DNA from: Anthostomella pinea
Lineage: Eukaryota; Ascomycota; Sordariomycetes; Xylariales; Xylariaceae
DNA length: 64,000 nt
Direction of reading: 5' to 3'
Assembly (NCBI GenBank): GCA_963556695.1
Contig: CAUWAG010000006.1
Coordinates: forward strand, 3,658,001 to 3,722,000
Shown: in pieces, positions 35,687 through 47,538 of the stretch
Numbering within the stretch: the stretch's first letter is position 1
Layout of the letters: every line of letters starts with the position of its first letter
Notes under the pieces: generated by a model
What the model saw: the letters and a program-made list of their open reading frames with translations, nothing else
What the model was told of the DNA's origin: nothing
Database searches by the model: none
Translations under genes and position numbers: made by a program

Positions 35687-37444
35687 ATGTGGATAGGGAG
35701 ATTTGTATCAATCCTTGCCCTCTGCGGCCTGGCCAGAGGGACAATACTCCAGAACGGTCAAGTGAGGGTCACAGATTACCCTGAGACGAAAGTCGACGCC
35801 TCGGCGTATGATTTCCAGACGTACGACGCGAACGCCACCGAGATATCCTACAAGGGGAGATGGGACTCGAAGAAAGTTGGGTGGTGGTCGTGAGTGCTCC
35901 ATTTATCAGATGTCGAGTAATATTGCGAAGCGATTCTGACGCTCGAACAGCGCCCCTGGGCTTGTCTTCGGCTTCACCGGAGAAACCGTCGCCATCACCT
36001 TTGGTGACCTGACCTCAGACGCCACGCTCATCGGATATCGGATCGGCGGCATGGACTGGAACTTCACCAACGTCACCGCGGGCGCCACGCACCTGCTCGT
36101 CACGTCCGCGACGCCGGGCGTGAACGAAACGTACCCAGTGAGCCCCCTGACGTTCGAGATGTACGTCTCGAACTGGGGTTACGGCGTGCAGATCGCCAGC
36201 GTCCACGTCGCGGCCGGGGAGGCGCTGGTCAAGGTCCCGAGTTACAATCGCACCATCGAGGTCATCGGCGACAGTCTGTCGGCGGGCCAGTACACGAGCT
36301 TCGAGGGCATGTCGTCGTATGCGTACGGCGTCGGCGAGGGTCTCGGCGACACCGAGTGGTCCGTCACCGCGTACCCGGGCATCTGCGTCGCGGACCAGAA
36401 CTGCTGGGGCAATCCGCGGGGGCAGGTCCACCAGTGGTTCTATACTTCTGATACGAGCGGGCGGGCGATTTCGATCTGGGGCGGTACGTATTCATTCGCG
36501 TGAATTACCGTGATGCTATGGCACAGAGTCTAGTTTGACTGGGCTAGCATTGGTCTGGGTGAAAGACGCGACGACGGCTGACGCGTTGGCAGACGACCCC
36601 GAGCCGTGGGATTTCAGCAAGCAAGAGACTACACCGGACATCGTGGTCATCAACCTCGGCACCAACGACAACAACGCGGCCAACAACGTCACGACGGAGA
36701 CCTTCGTCGATGCCTACACGAAGCTCATCGAGGGCGTGCATGGGAAATACCCTAAGGCGCAGGTCATCGTGATGGTGCGTGAATAGTCCGGGATTTCTTA
36801 CCCCTTTCAGCTTTCCCCTATCCATCCCAGGTCTCCGAACTCCTAACCGCTCCGACCCAAACAAGACACACGTATAATGACACCGGATCTCGCACTAGCA
36901 ACTCTGGATCGGCTTCAATGCCTACGGCAACAGCTACAACCAGAGCCTGGGCTACGAGCAGGAGCTGAAGGACATCGTGACGTACTTCAACTCGCACTCG
37001 TACCTGTCGGCGCCAAAGATCTGGGACGGCACGGCGAACACGACGACTACGCTGAACGTGACCAGCGCGCCGTTCGGTAAGCAACTTTCTTGAGTTGTTT
37101 CATAATCCCCTTCGACACCCTCAGATCGAGGAGAATTGCACATTGTAGCCGACGCGTGATCTCATATAGTATATTTCACCCCCAAAGCCTTTCCGCCCCC
37201 CTTTTACAAAAGCGCAATCAATAACTGACTGACACGGATGGTCGCAGTGCACTACTTCAGCACCAAGGGCATCCTGCAGCACAACGACATCGGCCCGCAG
37301 TACCATCCCACGGACGTTGGTGCCGTCAAGGTTGCGAGCCACTTGACCCAGTTCATCCACCTGAAGTTCGGGTGGGAGCTGCTGGCCACTGGACCGGAGG
37401 TGCAACACGGGACGCTGTACTGGAACGACGAGCAGGATTACTGA
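35687..37444 (+). CDS. Secreted SGNH-hydrolase (GDSL esterase, CE2-like)
   Basis: Five exons: 35687-35889, 35951-36483, 36593-36774, 36899-37076 and 37248-37444. They sum to 1293 nt for 430 residues with consistent phases. Residues 1-19 form a signal peptide. An N-terminal beta-rich region to about 165 precedes the SGNH core: block I VIGDSLSAG with Ser176, block III INLGTNDNN near 235-243, and the C-terminal HPTDVGAVKVA with the catalytic His385. Many N-glycosylation sites are present. The N-terminal beta domain followed by an SGNH domain resembles carbohydrate esterase family 2 enzymes, which deacetylate plant polysaccharides or oligosaccharides; the substrate is inferred. It is intact, with no lesions, although its upstream neighbour is a pseudogene. 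The start was chosen as the ATG leading into the signal peptide. Confidence 0.92.
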
Positions 37445-40400
37445 TCGATTCGGTTGGGACTCTGGCTGGCTGCTGCTGCTTGGGATGGGGGGCTCGCCTG
37501 GAGGCTGACATTGGCGTGACACCAACTCCGTGACGTGTAGCCTAGGTGGTCTGAGTAACCTCTTGGAGAATATTAGTTCTGCCAGAACTGGCCTGGATAC
37601 CACGCTTCAAATACTGATTACAATGAAGCTTACACGCTCCCAACCAACCGAATCCTCGCCGCTCTTGTTGAATCTTTAGTACGTGGAGCATGTGCTCACT
37701 GGCACGTGCCTGGGTTGCTAGTGACACTGTCCGTTTTGTTGGTAAATTATGAAGCAGCATGTCACCCGGGAGACTCAGTGATGTAGCCCTATAGCTAGAA
37801 TCTCAGTAGCTCAACATAGTTCAAATATTCGAAAGCCATATCACACGAAGACAGACAGGCCCCCACCCATCGGCGTCATTGTTAGGGGCCCAAGCGCGCC
37901 ACGTCCACACGGACTTCGTACCTGCAAATGCAATCCTATCACATTGCCTGCAACGTCGGACCCGGACGCAATACTATCACCCGACCAACAAACCTCCCAC
38001 CGCACGGAGTGTACATATAAACAGTGCCAGGCCGCTGAGAAGATGGTTCGTGATAGTACAAGCAGCAATTTGGCAGGTTCTCCAGTCTGTTTGACCCCCG
38101 ACATGGACTGCTGATGCCAAGCAGGATGTGCCCTTTTCTCTCGACCACCTCGAGTGCTGCCTCGAATTGTTTCACCCTCGGCAGTCTTCCCATCAACTCC
38201 AGGGCTACGCATAACCCAAATGGCAAACCCCAAACCCCTCCTGAAGTACGTGATGCGCTTCGGCCAAGCGGACGAGGGCAGATCAGTGAGATCACCCTAT
38301 CACCGCCGACCGAGCATCATCTGACGACGTCGTCGAACGGCACCAGGACGAAACGTCTCACGCCATGCCGCGAGTGAGCGAGTGCTACTGCTTCTCCTTG
38401 CTCGCCAAAGGCCGTGTTCCCCAACCCCCCTACAAGAGACCTAGAAGGGCGCGACAAGTGCCCATACTGTACGTCAATGCCAAGACAGCGGATGTCTGAG
38501 GAGCTTCTTCTGGGAAAGCTGCATCGTTCGTTTCTGAGTCAGTCCCGAACGCACTGTGGCTGCGACGGAGATCTCGGCATCCTCGGACGAACAAGGGGTG
38601 AGGCATTCCCCCAGGCGAACTGAAGCACCGAGGCTCTGAAGCCCTGCCTTGAATAGATCGACTCGACTATTGTTGGGCCCGGAGTTGCTGTGATCCGTGA
38701 CGTCTGTGACAGCTGCGGCGGGGCGGTGATCATAGTCTTGGCCATGATCTGCTCATGGTCGCGGTCCACAGCGCCGGTATGTGTCACTTCCCCAGGGGCC
38801 TCCTGGTATGAATCGAGACGTCGGTGAACGACCGCTGGGGTGCTTGAAAGACGTGTGGGGGAGCAACAACTGGGTAGGTGTTCATCAGTCGGTGCCTTCA
38901 TGCACTTGGGGTGTACTTCAAGGGGGAGAGAAGGTACCTCGCTTGCATGGCGAGGTACCGTTACCAGCCCGGTTTCACAGGGCTGAAACCTCGCGAGAGG
39001 TATCACAACGTCTGGGGTTTCGACGGCACCATCCGATGTCCCTGGTATCAAGGCAGCCCCACGGCCACGGAAGAGTGTGCGAGAGGCGTGAAACAAACGG
39101 GGACACTGCAGAGATGTCCCGTCCCGCATAAGTGTGAGGAGTCCTTGAACCACGATGGTAGTAATACTCACCGCCTTGTTGGGCAGTAGCTCGATTCCAG
39201 CGGTATCTTGTGGGGAGTGAGTCTGGTCAGATGGGTCTCGAGCCTTGATACCGAAGACTTCAGAAACCTCGCACGACGAGGGGTCACTGATCGAAATTGC
39301 GGGACAGATACAAATGCTTCGCGAGCACAGCATGATGCTTTGGAGGAACGTCATGATGGATCATGCCGTTTCATGCTTGAACGGGATCTCCCGGCAGAAT
39401 ACACCAGCCAAGTGTAGCAAAAGCATATGGAATAAGTACCAACGAGGTTTAGGATCACGCAGTTGTCGCCATGATAGTACCTACTATTGATCAGTTGACT
39501 ACCCCGAGACGCTGTATGTGATCTACTTAGTAGTACTCAGGATCGGCGAGCTTAAAGGTAGGTAAAGATCTCGCTTAGGCGATCCGTCCCATGGGTTGTC
39601 GATGAGGGTTCTAGCCCCTGGCTCGGGTAAATCTCGAGCCGTGACTTGACGAAACATGTGTTGCCAGACCCCTTGGGGGCCTCCCTGCCGCTTGGCTGAG
39701 GGTGCCAGACGCGCCCAGCGTGGGATTGAGGCTTGCCGTTTAGGAAAAGAGACATCGTGCACCATTCCTAAGTTCAGATGGGAGATGCTGAGTTGAGGGC
39801 ATCATAGGTAGTGCCGCACGACGTCGTGCTTCCGATGTAACCATGAACCGGCCAATCTGACCCTCCAATCGGCAACTGTGCTTCATTCGGGACGGTTCGG
39901 TGATCGACCAAGCTCCATCCATGAGAACATTTCCGTGGATCTGTATCGTCCGGAGATCATCTCTCAAGGGGCAGTCCTATGCGCGCGGGCTTCGGCAGCA
40001 GTGCCAGGCAGTAGAGGGAGTCTAGTGATCGAACTGATCGCCGGCGGTCGCTTGTCATCGCCTGTTGACTTCACGTACCAGCCCGCGGTATGCTGCGAAG
40101 CGACTCTGACTGCAGCATCGTCGGGACTCCCCTCCCGAAGAAAAAGGACAATGTGCACGTTACTAGGAGGAATCGTGGGCCGTGGGCCGTGGACCATGGT
40201 ACTCGGTGGCTGCCCTGGCTTAGATCTGGCTAGCGAAGTAGTTGAAACAGTCCTGGTGGTGGTGCGAGTTAGTAACCGCATCCGCTCTAGTCATTAACGG
40301 CAATCTGCATGCTTTAGATTCCGTACCAGACGACTGGCGACGAGATATCGAGGCTAGCTCTGCGTGTATCGTGTAATCGTAAGGTTCTCCAGGCCCAGCT

Positions 40401-43130
40401 ATACCTATACCGGTATATGCAAGATCGATAGAGGCCGTAACGAGGCCAAAAGAGGGCTGGCAGCTGATGAGGGGACCCCGGACGGGCACACGGCAGCTGG
40501 TCGTCCCGAACAGCCAGCGCAGCTCGCTAATGCTATAACCGCGTGATTTCGATAATTGGGCGTCTGGCTCCCGGCGGTTCTAGCAAGCCATTCTGCTGGC
40601 TCTGGGCGTATCTTGCGATTCCGCAATCCTTCATTTTGAAATCACCATCTCGGAAATGTCAGCCGGTGAAGCTGGGAAAGGGAGTCAAGACAACAACCAC
40701 AACTACGTGGCACCCGCGACGGCGTCACCGCGGAGGAAACAGCAGCATGTCAGAGTGTCTGGTAACTAGCTACTGGCATGTGATGTGACTGACGTCCACA
40801 CTGCAACGCCAGAATTGGAAGTCTCCGAATGGATGAAGAACGAGCAATTCGCGAGCCAAGACCATGGCGAGCCCCAAGCGCCAGGACGATCTGCACTACT
40901 GCAGTCTTTGGGGAATGATGCGTCGCAGGGATACGGGGCAATCCTTCATGACACACGGGCCATTCTCGTGGGATCACGGCGCACATAGTAACCCGTTCGC
41001 GATCATCTGAGGCTCAAAGGTCGCATACGAGGTGGAGTGTACGCGTAACCTCTAATAAATGCCACACCGCCGGTCTCTTTTCGCGATACCGGGCATGGCC
41101 GGGCTGTGGCCTGTTTCATCTGATGTCCCATGACGGTTCTCTGAGGGGTGCTCGTTTGGGCCTCAGCCACCAACCATCTGAACCGGATCTTGACGATAGG
41201 GACGGTAACTGGAATATTGAAACAATTCCTGTGCAGCTTGTTTCGGTGACTTTAGGCTGCTCCTGAAGTAGCAGACAGTCCACTTGGAGTGCTCATGGCT
41301 TGCGCCATCAAACACATGCGGCGGCACCACCATCATGAATTCTTATCCGGCTGGCGGACTTGTATATTGAATAGGGCGAGACCAAGGTCGTGCGCCTGTG
41401 AGATGTGACCCGACTGATGCAAGGCATTTTTGTGTCGTCGGAAGCTTGGGCATTCCATCCGTCTGGACCTGATGGAACCTTTCCAGATTCTTGGAGGTGT
41501 TGGTTGTGCTGTGTATGGCCAGAAGCAGTGACCGACGAGGTTGTAACCCTGAGCTGACGGTAGGATTCCACCAGCCTGGGGAATGCCAAGATAGGGTTAT
41601 ATCCTCGATGCAGGGCCCAGGCGGAGAATCGTGAACGAGGACTTTCTGCCTTCCCGATGTGGCACACGGCAAGTAGACGGCGACCTCATCGTCTAGATGA
41701 ATTCACAGAGGTATGAGGTAGGTATAATTTCGTCGTCATGTCATGCTGTACGGTAAAGTGGTGACTGCCATGATCCATCGCGTCGCGTCGGAAGGAAGAT
41801 GCGAAAGAGATGGTCAATTAATCAAAACCCCGGCTTTTAGATGTCGGTGTTAAGGCGCCGCAATATGGGAGAGATTGGCACGCGTAAAGAACTGGGCAGC
41901 TACAACCGACGGGAGTCGCTGGACGTTTAGATAGCCGACCCAATCAATGCCCCCATAAAGGAAAAGAGAAAGGAGAGACAGCCGTGGATGACGAAATGCG
42001 GAAATGCGGCATCGTTCGAGAAGGGCGGAATGGATGCGTGGGTAATGGCGATCTGTTTACCGGTACCTCATGCATGCAGACAGTATTGATGCTTCCATTG
42101 ATGCTTCTATTCTTTTCACTGTAAGCTATTGAGACACTGCATCGAGACATGCATATACGATGGAAACGATGACGAATTGTTATACTGAACAGTTCGTATA
42201 AGTCGCGGTTGTGGTTCGTAAAATGACCCGTCACAATTGACCAGGCGGATCTTATTAGCATTACGAGGCGGGAGTATATACCAGTATAATGCACATATAA
42301 TGCGATCAACGCCTGGTGCTACGCATGCCAATCCTGCCATTAATACTGTAATAAAGACGGCAGTCGGAAATTGGGGGTGATGCAAGATCAGCATGCGCTG
42401 TGCTGTCCGCGTCTTCACGAGGCTGGTCGTAGGGCTTGTTGGCTTTTTCTTCTGCGTCGCAAGGGGACCGTAGCGTTCCCGAGAAACGTGTTCAACGGCT
42501 TGGCCGTAGGTCGCGTTAGGAAACCATTTCGTGATGGCCGATGCGCAATCCCTTCTCCATATGTCTGGGATCGAGACAAGAGGCGGCGCGGCTGAGAACA
42601 GGCATCATCCGTGTAGTGGGAGACGCCCAAGGAAATGCCCTTGCTAACTTGCTGCCGGCAGTGTCATCACGTCGACTTCGAGGTTGGTCATCAGGGCGCA
42701 GGATTTATCATCCATTGCATTGACCAATGACAACAGACAGGCCTGTGTAAGAGTTTGAATCCATCAAGATACCTAGATTAGGTGCAGCATCAATATATCC
42801 GAGATTCTCCGTGGTTGTAGTTGAGGTTTCCATACGTCCAATATCTTTATATTACGAAAGTACGACAAGAATCCCTAGGTCCAACGGGCCCCACAGCCCA
42901 AGCTCGATATTGATTCTTGACCCTTGAGCCCCCGTTTCCCACGCGAGGAGGGGATCTGTGACAGCGATGGTCCTGGAGGTGATCGACGACAGACCCATAG
43001 TACCGCCACTGCCACGCGAGCTCCGGTCGGCGGAGGCAGCGCAGTCTGTCCGCAGTCGTTATCTAACAAGACATCTTTCCAGAACGCTGCTGCTGCTGTT
43101 GTTTAACAGCGCGATAGCCTGCTAAAGCTT
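37445..43130. other. Gene-poor region of ordinary base composition
   Basis: No gene supported over 5.7 kb. The longest open frame (271 codons, minus strand, 38539-39354) has no recognisable domain and overlaps other open frames. A short plus-strand frame at 38878-39189 has several Cys (IRCPWYQGS, LQRCPVPHKC) but no signal peptide or family. Composition is not AT-rich, so RIP is not obvious here. Confidence 0.45.
38933..38959. repeat. Perfect 10-bp inverted repeat, 7-bp loop
   Basis: GGTACCTCGC and its exact complement flank TTGCATG. It could form a hairpin in RNA or DNA. It lies in a region with no supported gene, and no T-run follows. Confidence 0.6.
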
Positions 43131-43394
43131 GCCTCTATTAAATGCAGATATTTTTTATCGTTAACGCCATTACGGGGCGTTAGATTATGTGCCCTTATGG
43201 GGCGTTTTAATACTCGGTATAGTTAAAGTACCTTTTATATAGTAAATTTATATAATAGGTACTTTTTTACGACTAATAAAGAAAAGATCTATAAAGAGAT
43301 AACGTTTTAAAAGGCTTAGAATATTAATTATTGTATAAATTCAAAGTTGTCTACTTTATATTACTATTTTTTTTATAATAATAATAATAATCAT

Positions 43395-43607
43395 ATAATT
43401 GTGGGATTCTAGAAGGGTCACAAGCCTTGAGGGTGTAAGCGGTTGCTGCAAATATTGTTGTCATTCTCAAGTATACTTGTCAGGGCTAACCTACAGCTAA
43501 ACACTATACTGCACCATGCCAGGGTGGATCCACTGTTCCCTTAACAGCCCTCTAGTGTGTACTGCACCTAAAAGCACCATATCTGGGATCCAACATCTGA
43601 CAATAAT
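43395..43607. mobile_element. Probable solo LTR (203 bp) with ATAAT target duplication
   Basis: A GC-balanced island inside AT-rich DNA runs from TGTGGGATTC at 43400 to ATCTGACA ending at 43602. It is bounded on both sides by the same 5-bp word ATAAT (43395-43399 and 43603-43607). TG...CA ends plus a 5-bp duplication are hallmarks of LTR-retroelement integration. No internal coding region adjoins, so it would be a solo LTR. ATAAT could recur by chance in such AT-rich flanks. Confidence 0.65.
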
Positions 43608-43630
43608 AATGATAATTAAAAAAATAACAT

Positions 43631-43680
43631 AACGTGGATGACAAACAAGCGGCAATTGCAAGCAAACGGCAACTTTTCAC
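43631..43680 (+). repeat. Left terminal inverted repeat of the Fot1-like element
   Basis: 50 bp matching the reverse complement of 45443-45492 except at five positions in its first 45 bases, all of them A/G exchanges. Confidence 0.9.
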
Positions 43681-43737
43681 TAACCTTCCAACCAACATGT
43701 TAAATAACTCGACCACAACGCATTTAATTCAATCTAA

Positions 43738-45393
43738 TCAATCAGATTCTTTTTCTTCAGACATTTCTATCTCTATTGTATAAGTTTGCGCATTATAGCC
43801 AGTGTTGCCGCAAACGCCACAACGTTGCTCACGTGCTGCCGCCCTCCTCGGACGACAACTACCTTCACCTATTTCTTGTCTTACCAGCTCACCACCATCC
43901 TTTACAGCCTGGAGACCTACTGCATCTTTAACAGAAAGTACTCTTCCTTTTATTAGACGTTTGTTTTTTGTTCTCTGGTATTTACTTAGTAGATGATTGG
44001 CCTCCTCTAGCTCGCAGACCTGGGAATTAACCAAAGCAACCTTATGTATAAGACCATATATAGCCTTTGAAAACGAGTTCAATACATTAATTATTGATGT
44101 AGGTGAGCTTCCCTGGTGGTTTCTGACTCGATTTTAAATATAAACCGACTGGTTTACCGCTTCATTGATGGTAATAGGCGTCTTCGAAGTCCAAATAGTG
44201 GGTGGCAAATTGGGGTCTGGCGACGGTGTTTGTACGACAGCGACAGCATCCAGCTTCAAAATGACACTTTCTGGGTCGAAAGGAATAAGCCCACTGGCAC
44301 TGAAACCTGTTCAAATATTTCCTAGTGTCATAGTAGCGTTGTGTGCTTCATAAAATGTTGCAAAGAAGTCTTGTTTCAAAATGTGGGTTATATGACGCCG
44401 GATGAGATCCTTAATCATGCGGCCATACACTCGTTTAAGCGGGCTAAAACAACTAACATCTAAAGGTTGGAGCCTGTGTGACAAGTGGGCAGGCATACAA
44501 AGGGTAATAATGCTGTTGTTCTGGCAATAATCCTCAAAGATCTAGGAATGGTGGCTTTTGTGACTATGTAAGATGAGGAGGCGTTTACCGGCAGTCATTC
44601 CCGGTCTGGTATACTTGTCGAAATGCCGAATCCATTCCAACCCAATCTCGTTTGTAGTCCACCCGTTATCGGACACAGCCACCTTTCAATTGTGTGTTAA
44701 TGTCGTGTCATGATACCATGAGGCGAGGTGGGTTTTGCCCCGTAGAATGATGAACGACGGGACCACCTAACCATCAGCATTGATAGCAGAAATTGCTGGA
44801 GACCATTCCCTGTTGCCTTGCTGAGCTTGTCTAGGCCTACCACGTCTTTCAGCGCTTGTAACGACCATGCCAGACCCAATAATACCCATCTTAAACCCAG
44901 TCTCGTTGAAGTTATAAATATCCGCGTCTTGGATACCATGTTTTACGATTGCCGCCGCAGCTTGGCAAAACCACGCGCGATACGTGTCTGGATCTTCTTT
45001 TAAGACCCTCTGGTAGTCCATCCTTCGATAAAAACGCGTCCGGAGGCCTGGTGTGCGTTTAATGAAGTTCTGTATCCAGTTTTTTCTAACGCGTCCATCC
45101 CCACGCGCTGCCAACAATTGATTCGCTATATCTTCAATATAACTGTGCCGGTGTGGAAATGCTCACGGGTATAGATCAAGAATAAAGGAAAGAACGGCAT
45201 TTTCTTTGGAAACCGTAAGTCTTAAAGTATTGAGCATGCTATTACGTCGTGATAGTCGGCCGGCGATTCTAGCCTTCAAGGTATTATATGGGACATGGAA
45301 AGTCTTAGAAAGCTTGTCAATGGTAATATGAGGGTCGTGTCGCTTAGCTTGGACAGCAAGCTATAAGTCTGATTTGCTATAATACAATGCCAT
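43738..45393 (-). pseudogene. Transposase relic (DDE_1, Fot1/pogo family)
   Basis: A frame of about 550 codons, the usual Fot1 transposase length, from ATG at 45393 to TGA at 43738. Readable domains are an N-terminal helix-turn-helix (ITIDKLSKTFHVPYNTLKAR), a CENP-B/Tc5-like region (GRVRKNWIQNFIKRTPGLRT), then the DDE catalytic core, then a C-terminal knuckle (CGVCGNTGYNAQ). Stops interrupt it after YYSKSDL (TAG), LILDLYP-like FILDLYP (TGA), AINADG (TAG) and several later sites. The canonical DETGF reads NETGF, and the second aspartate position (LILHSHKSHH) is not Asp. It is inactive. The element's own orientation is right to left. Confidence 0.9.
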
Positions 45394-45442
45394 TATTGTT
45401 GGTTGATCAATTAGGAACCTTGATTGAAAGGTTAGGTGGCTG

Positions 45443-45492
45443 GTGAAAAGTTGCTGTTCGCTTGTAATTGCCGCTCGCTTGTCATCCACGTT
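45443..45492 (-). repeat. Right terminal inverted repeat of the Fot1-like element
   Basis: Mirror of 43631-43680. It lies 50 bp upstream of the transposase ATG, as expected for this family. Confidence 0.9.
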
Positions 45493-45516
45493 GATTAAAA
45501 AATAACGGTAATATAT

Positions 45517-45670
45517 GTTATTAAAAAAACTTATCATAAGTAAGTGTTTTAACTAATTAAAATATAATTAAATAAAAAAGATAAAAAAGATTTGTTATTA
45601 TATAATAAACATAGCTTTCTCATTTAATTAAATAGTTAACTTACGTATAATAATATATTTAACCTTTTAC
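45517..45670 (+). repeat. Copy A of a diverged direct repeat
   Basis: About 150 bp beginning GTTATTAAAAAAAC that aligns along its length with 48413-48565 in the same orientation. Most mismatches are transitions. It starts 24 bp from the end of the Fot1-like element. Confidence 0.75.
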
Positions 45671-46107
45671 TTACTTACTCTATATAATAATACTTTTACT
45701 TTTAATGATCGTATAAAAACTAAAAGTTCGAAGTGACTTTTTTAATAATTAGGCTTTCTATACGTTGTTATGTACCTTTAATTGCGAGCTTTTAACTTAA
45801 ATCGACGCGATTTAAACGGTATTAACAACGTTATAACGCGACTCTAAGTCACTTTATTACGCCGTATTAATGGTTATAACGACTTGTTTTTAAAGCTTAC
45901 ATCTTCGCTATATTATCCTCTTTTGAAAAAGGCTATTTTCATTTTTGTACGATAAATACTGATATTACTAATATGACGCTGATTTCTTTAAATACCCAGT
46001 AACACCGTTATTATTATCTTATTTATAAAGCCACCCCACTTTGCTTTTATTAATATTAAATTTACTTCAATTTACCGTAGTTTTAAAAGTATAACGATAT
46101 TATTTTC

Positions 46108-46319
46108 GTTATTGTGGGAACAGGCTTGAACGATCAATCATAATACTCGAGTATGGTGTCAAGGTTATAATGTTGCTGATGGTTGGATTGGGAAGTCTAG
46201 CTGGACCTGCAGGTCTGGCTAAGTGATCTCACAATCCGATATCTAATCTCTTATCTAATCATACATCTGGGTTCTGTATGGATGGTTTGACTGTGGAATC
46301 GCATGGATCCAACAGTTAT
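46108..46319. mobile_element. Probable solo LTR (202 bp) with GTTAT target duplication
   Basis: A GC-balanced island from TGTGGGAACA at 46113 to GGATCCAACA ending at 46314. It is flanked by GTTAT on both sides (46108-46112 and 46315-46319). The ends are imperfect inverted repeats of the TGTTGGA type used by Ty1/copia elements. No internal domain adjoins. It sits within RIP-like DNA but looks unmutated, so it probably inserted after the surrounding DNA was mutated or was too short to be recognised. Confidence 0.72.
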
Positions 46320-47538
46320 TATATAAACAAATCTTGCTATTTTATTAAACGGCAACGTTTTATTATTAATATATTTTTATAAAGCTATCTCGTTTTGTTA
46401 ATAATTAATTTTAAAACCCCCTTAAATCTTCGTACCTTTTAAAGACTAGAAATACTACTAGGTTTTATAGTTATTTCCTAAGATTAAACGAGCTAATTCG
46501 TTAATTAACGCTTTCATATATCCCTCGTCATACCCTTTCAATTCAAGCCGTTAAAACACATTAACTTTGTCTTACCTTATTGCAAAATATTATGATATGA
46601 AATAAAAAAAACATTAAGTCGAAGAACCTTATAGTAATTTATTATTAAACTATTAGCGCTATTTATCTACCGAGACTTTAAGCTTTAAAACGCGTAAAAT
46701 AATAAAAAGATTTATCGAAAAGCTACTTTAATAAAGTAACGTATATGTGTTAACAAAACAACTATACGATTATTAAGTATTATACCTCGAAATATTATAT
46801 TTATTTTGTTATGAAGCCGGGCTATTAAGAAGCCGGCCGTATTTGAAACGCCCGCAATACCGATATATATAATATACACGTGTTAAAAGTATAATACAAT
46901 TTATTATAATAATAGCGGCTTTTAAAGCTACTAGTAGTATTACTACCTTATACTAGTTATAAAATCTCGTTAACCTTTGTTAAAGCTTTTACCGTTATAT
47001 AGATTACCGATTTGCGGTAAAAAGCTAATAAGTAATACCGATCGTTTTATTTAAAAAACCTTATAAATTATAAATACTTCGGCTCTAAAAAAGAGTACTA
47101 TCTTGGCTACTTATTTTATAAGCTTACCGTTATTATACGTATTAATTCGTTGTTAATAACTAGTTATTTATATATTTAAAAGCTAGCTACTCTAAGGTCA
47201 AAGTTCAAAAACTACGTATATTTAATACTTTTTTAAGCTTTATTAATATCTTTTTAAGCGGTATTAACAATGTTAAAAATAATATACCTTTCTTTTACCG
47301 CGGGTATACACTTATAAAAACCCCGATTTTTATAAGTTCAATATCTAGTGAAGAAATCACTCGTTTATCGAGTTTTTACGTATAAGTATTGCTAAATAAT
47401 CAAAGATAATATTAAGTTAAAATAACCGCGTATTTCGTCTTTTTAAGCTTTTAAAAGCCTAGTTAATAAGCTTTCACCGACTTTTTGTAACGAGCCGTCT
47501 AACCTATAAGGCTAAAGGGTTCTATAGGGTTTATGTTC

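Larger units (their letters stand above)
43631..45492 (-). mobile_element. Fot1/pogo-type DNA transposon, inactivated
   Basis: 1862 bp bounded by 50-bp terminal inverted repeats beginning AACGTGGATGACAA. A single transposase frame on the minus strand fills the interior, as in Fot1-like Tc1/mariner relatives of about 1.9 kb. The left flank reads TA before ACGTGG. The right flank reads TG after the complementary ACGT, so the expected TA target duplication is not clean. Multiple stops and mutated catalytic residues show it cannot encode a working transposase. Confidence 0.9.

Noticed and set aside
38539..39354. 271-codon minus-strand frame
   Set aside because: Its length is notable, but composition is Ser/Pro/Thr/Arg-scattered with no domain, no signal peptide and overlapping open frames on the other strand. 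It is not supportable as a gene from sequence alone.
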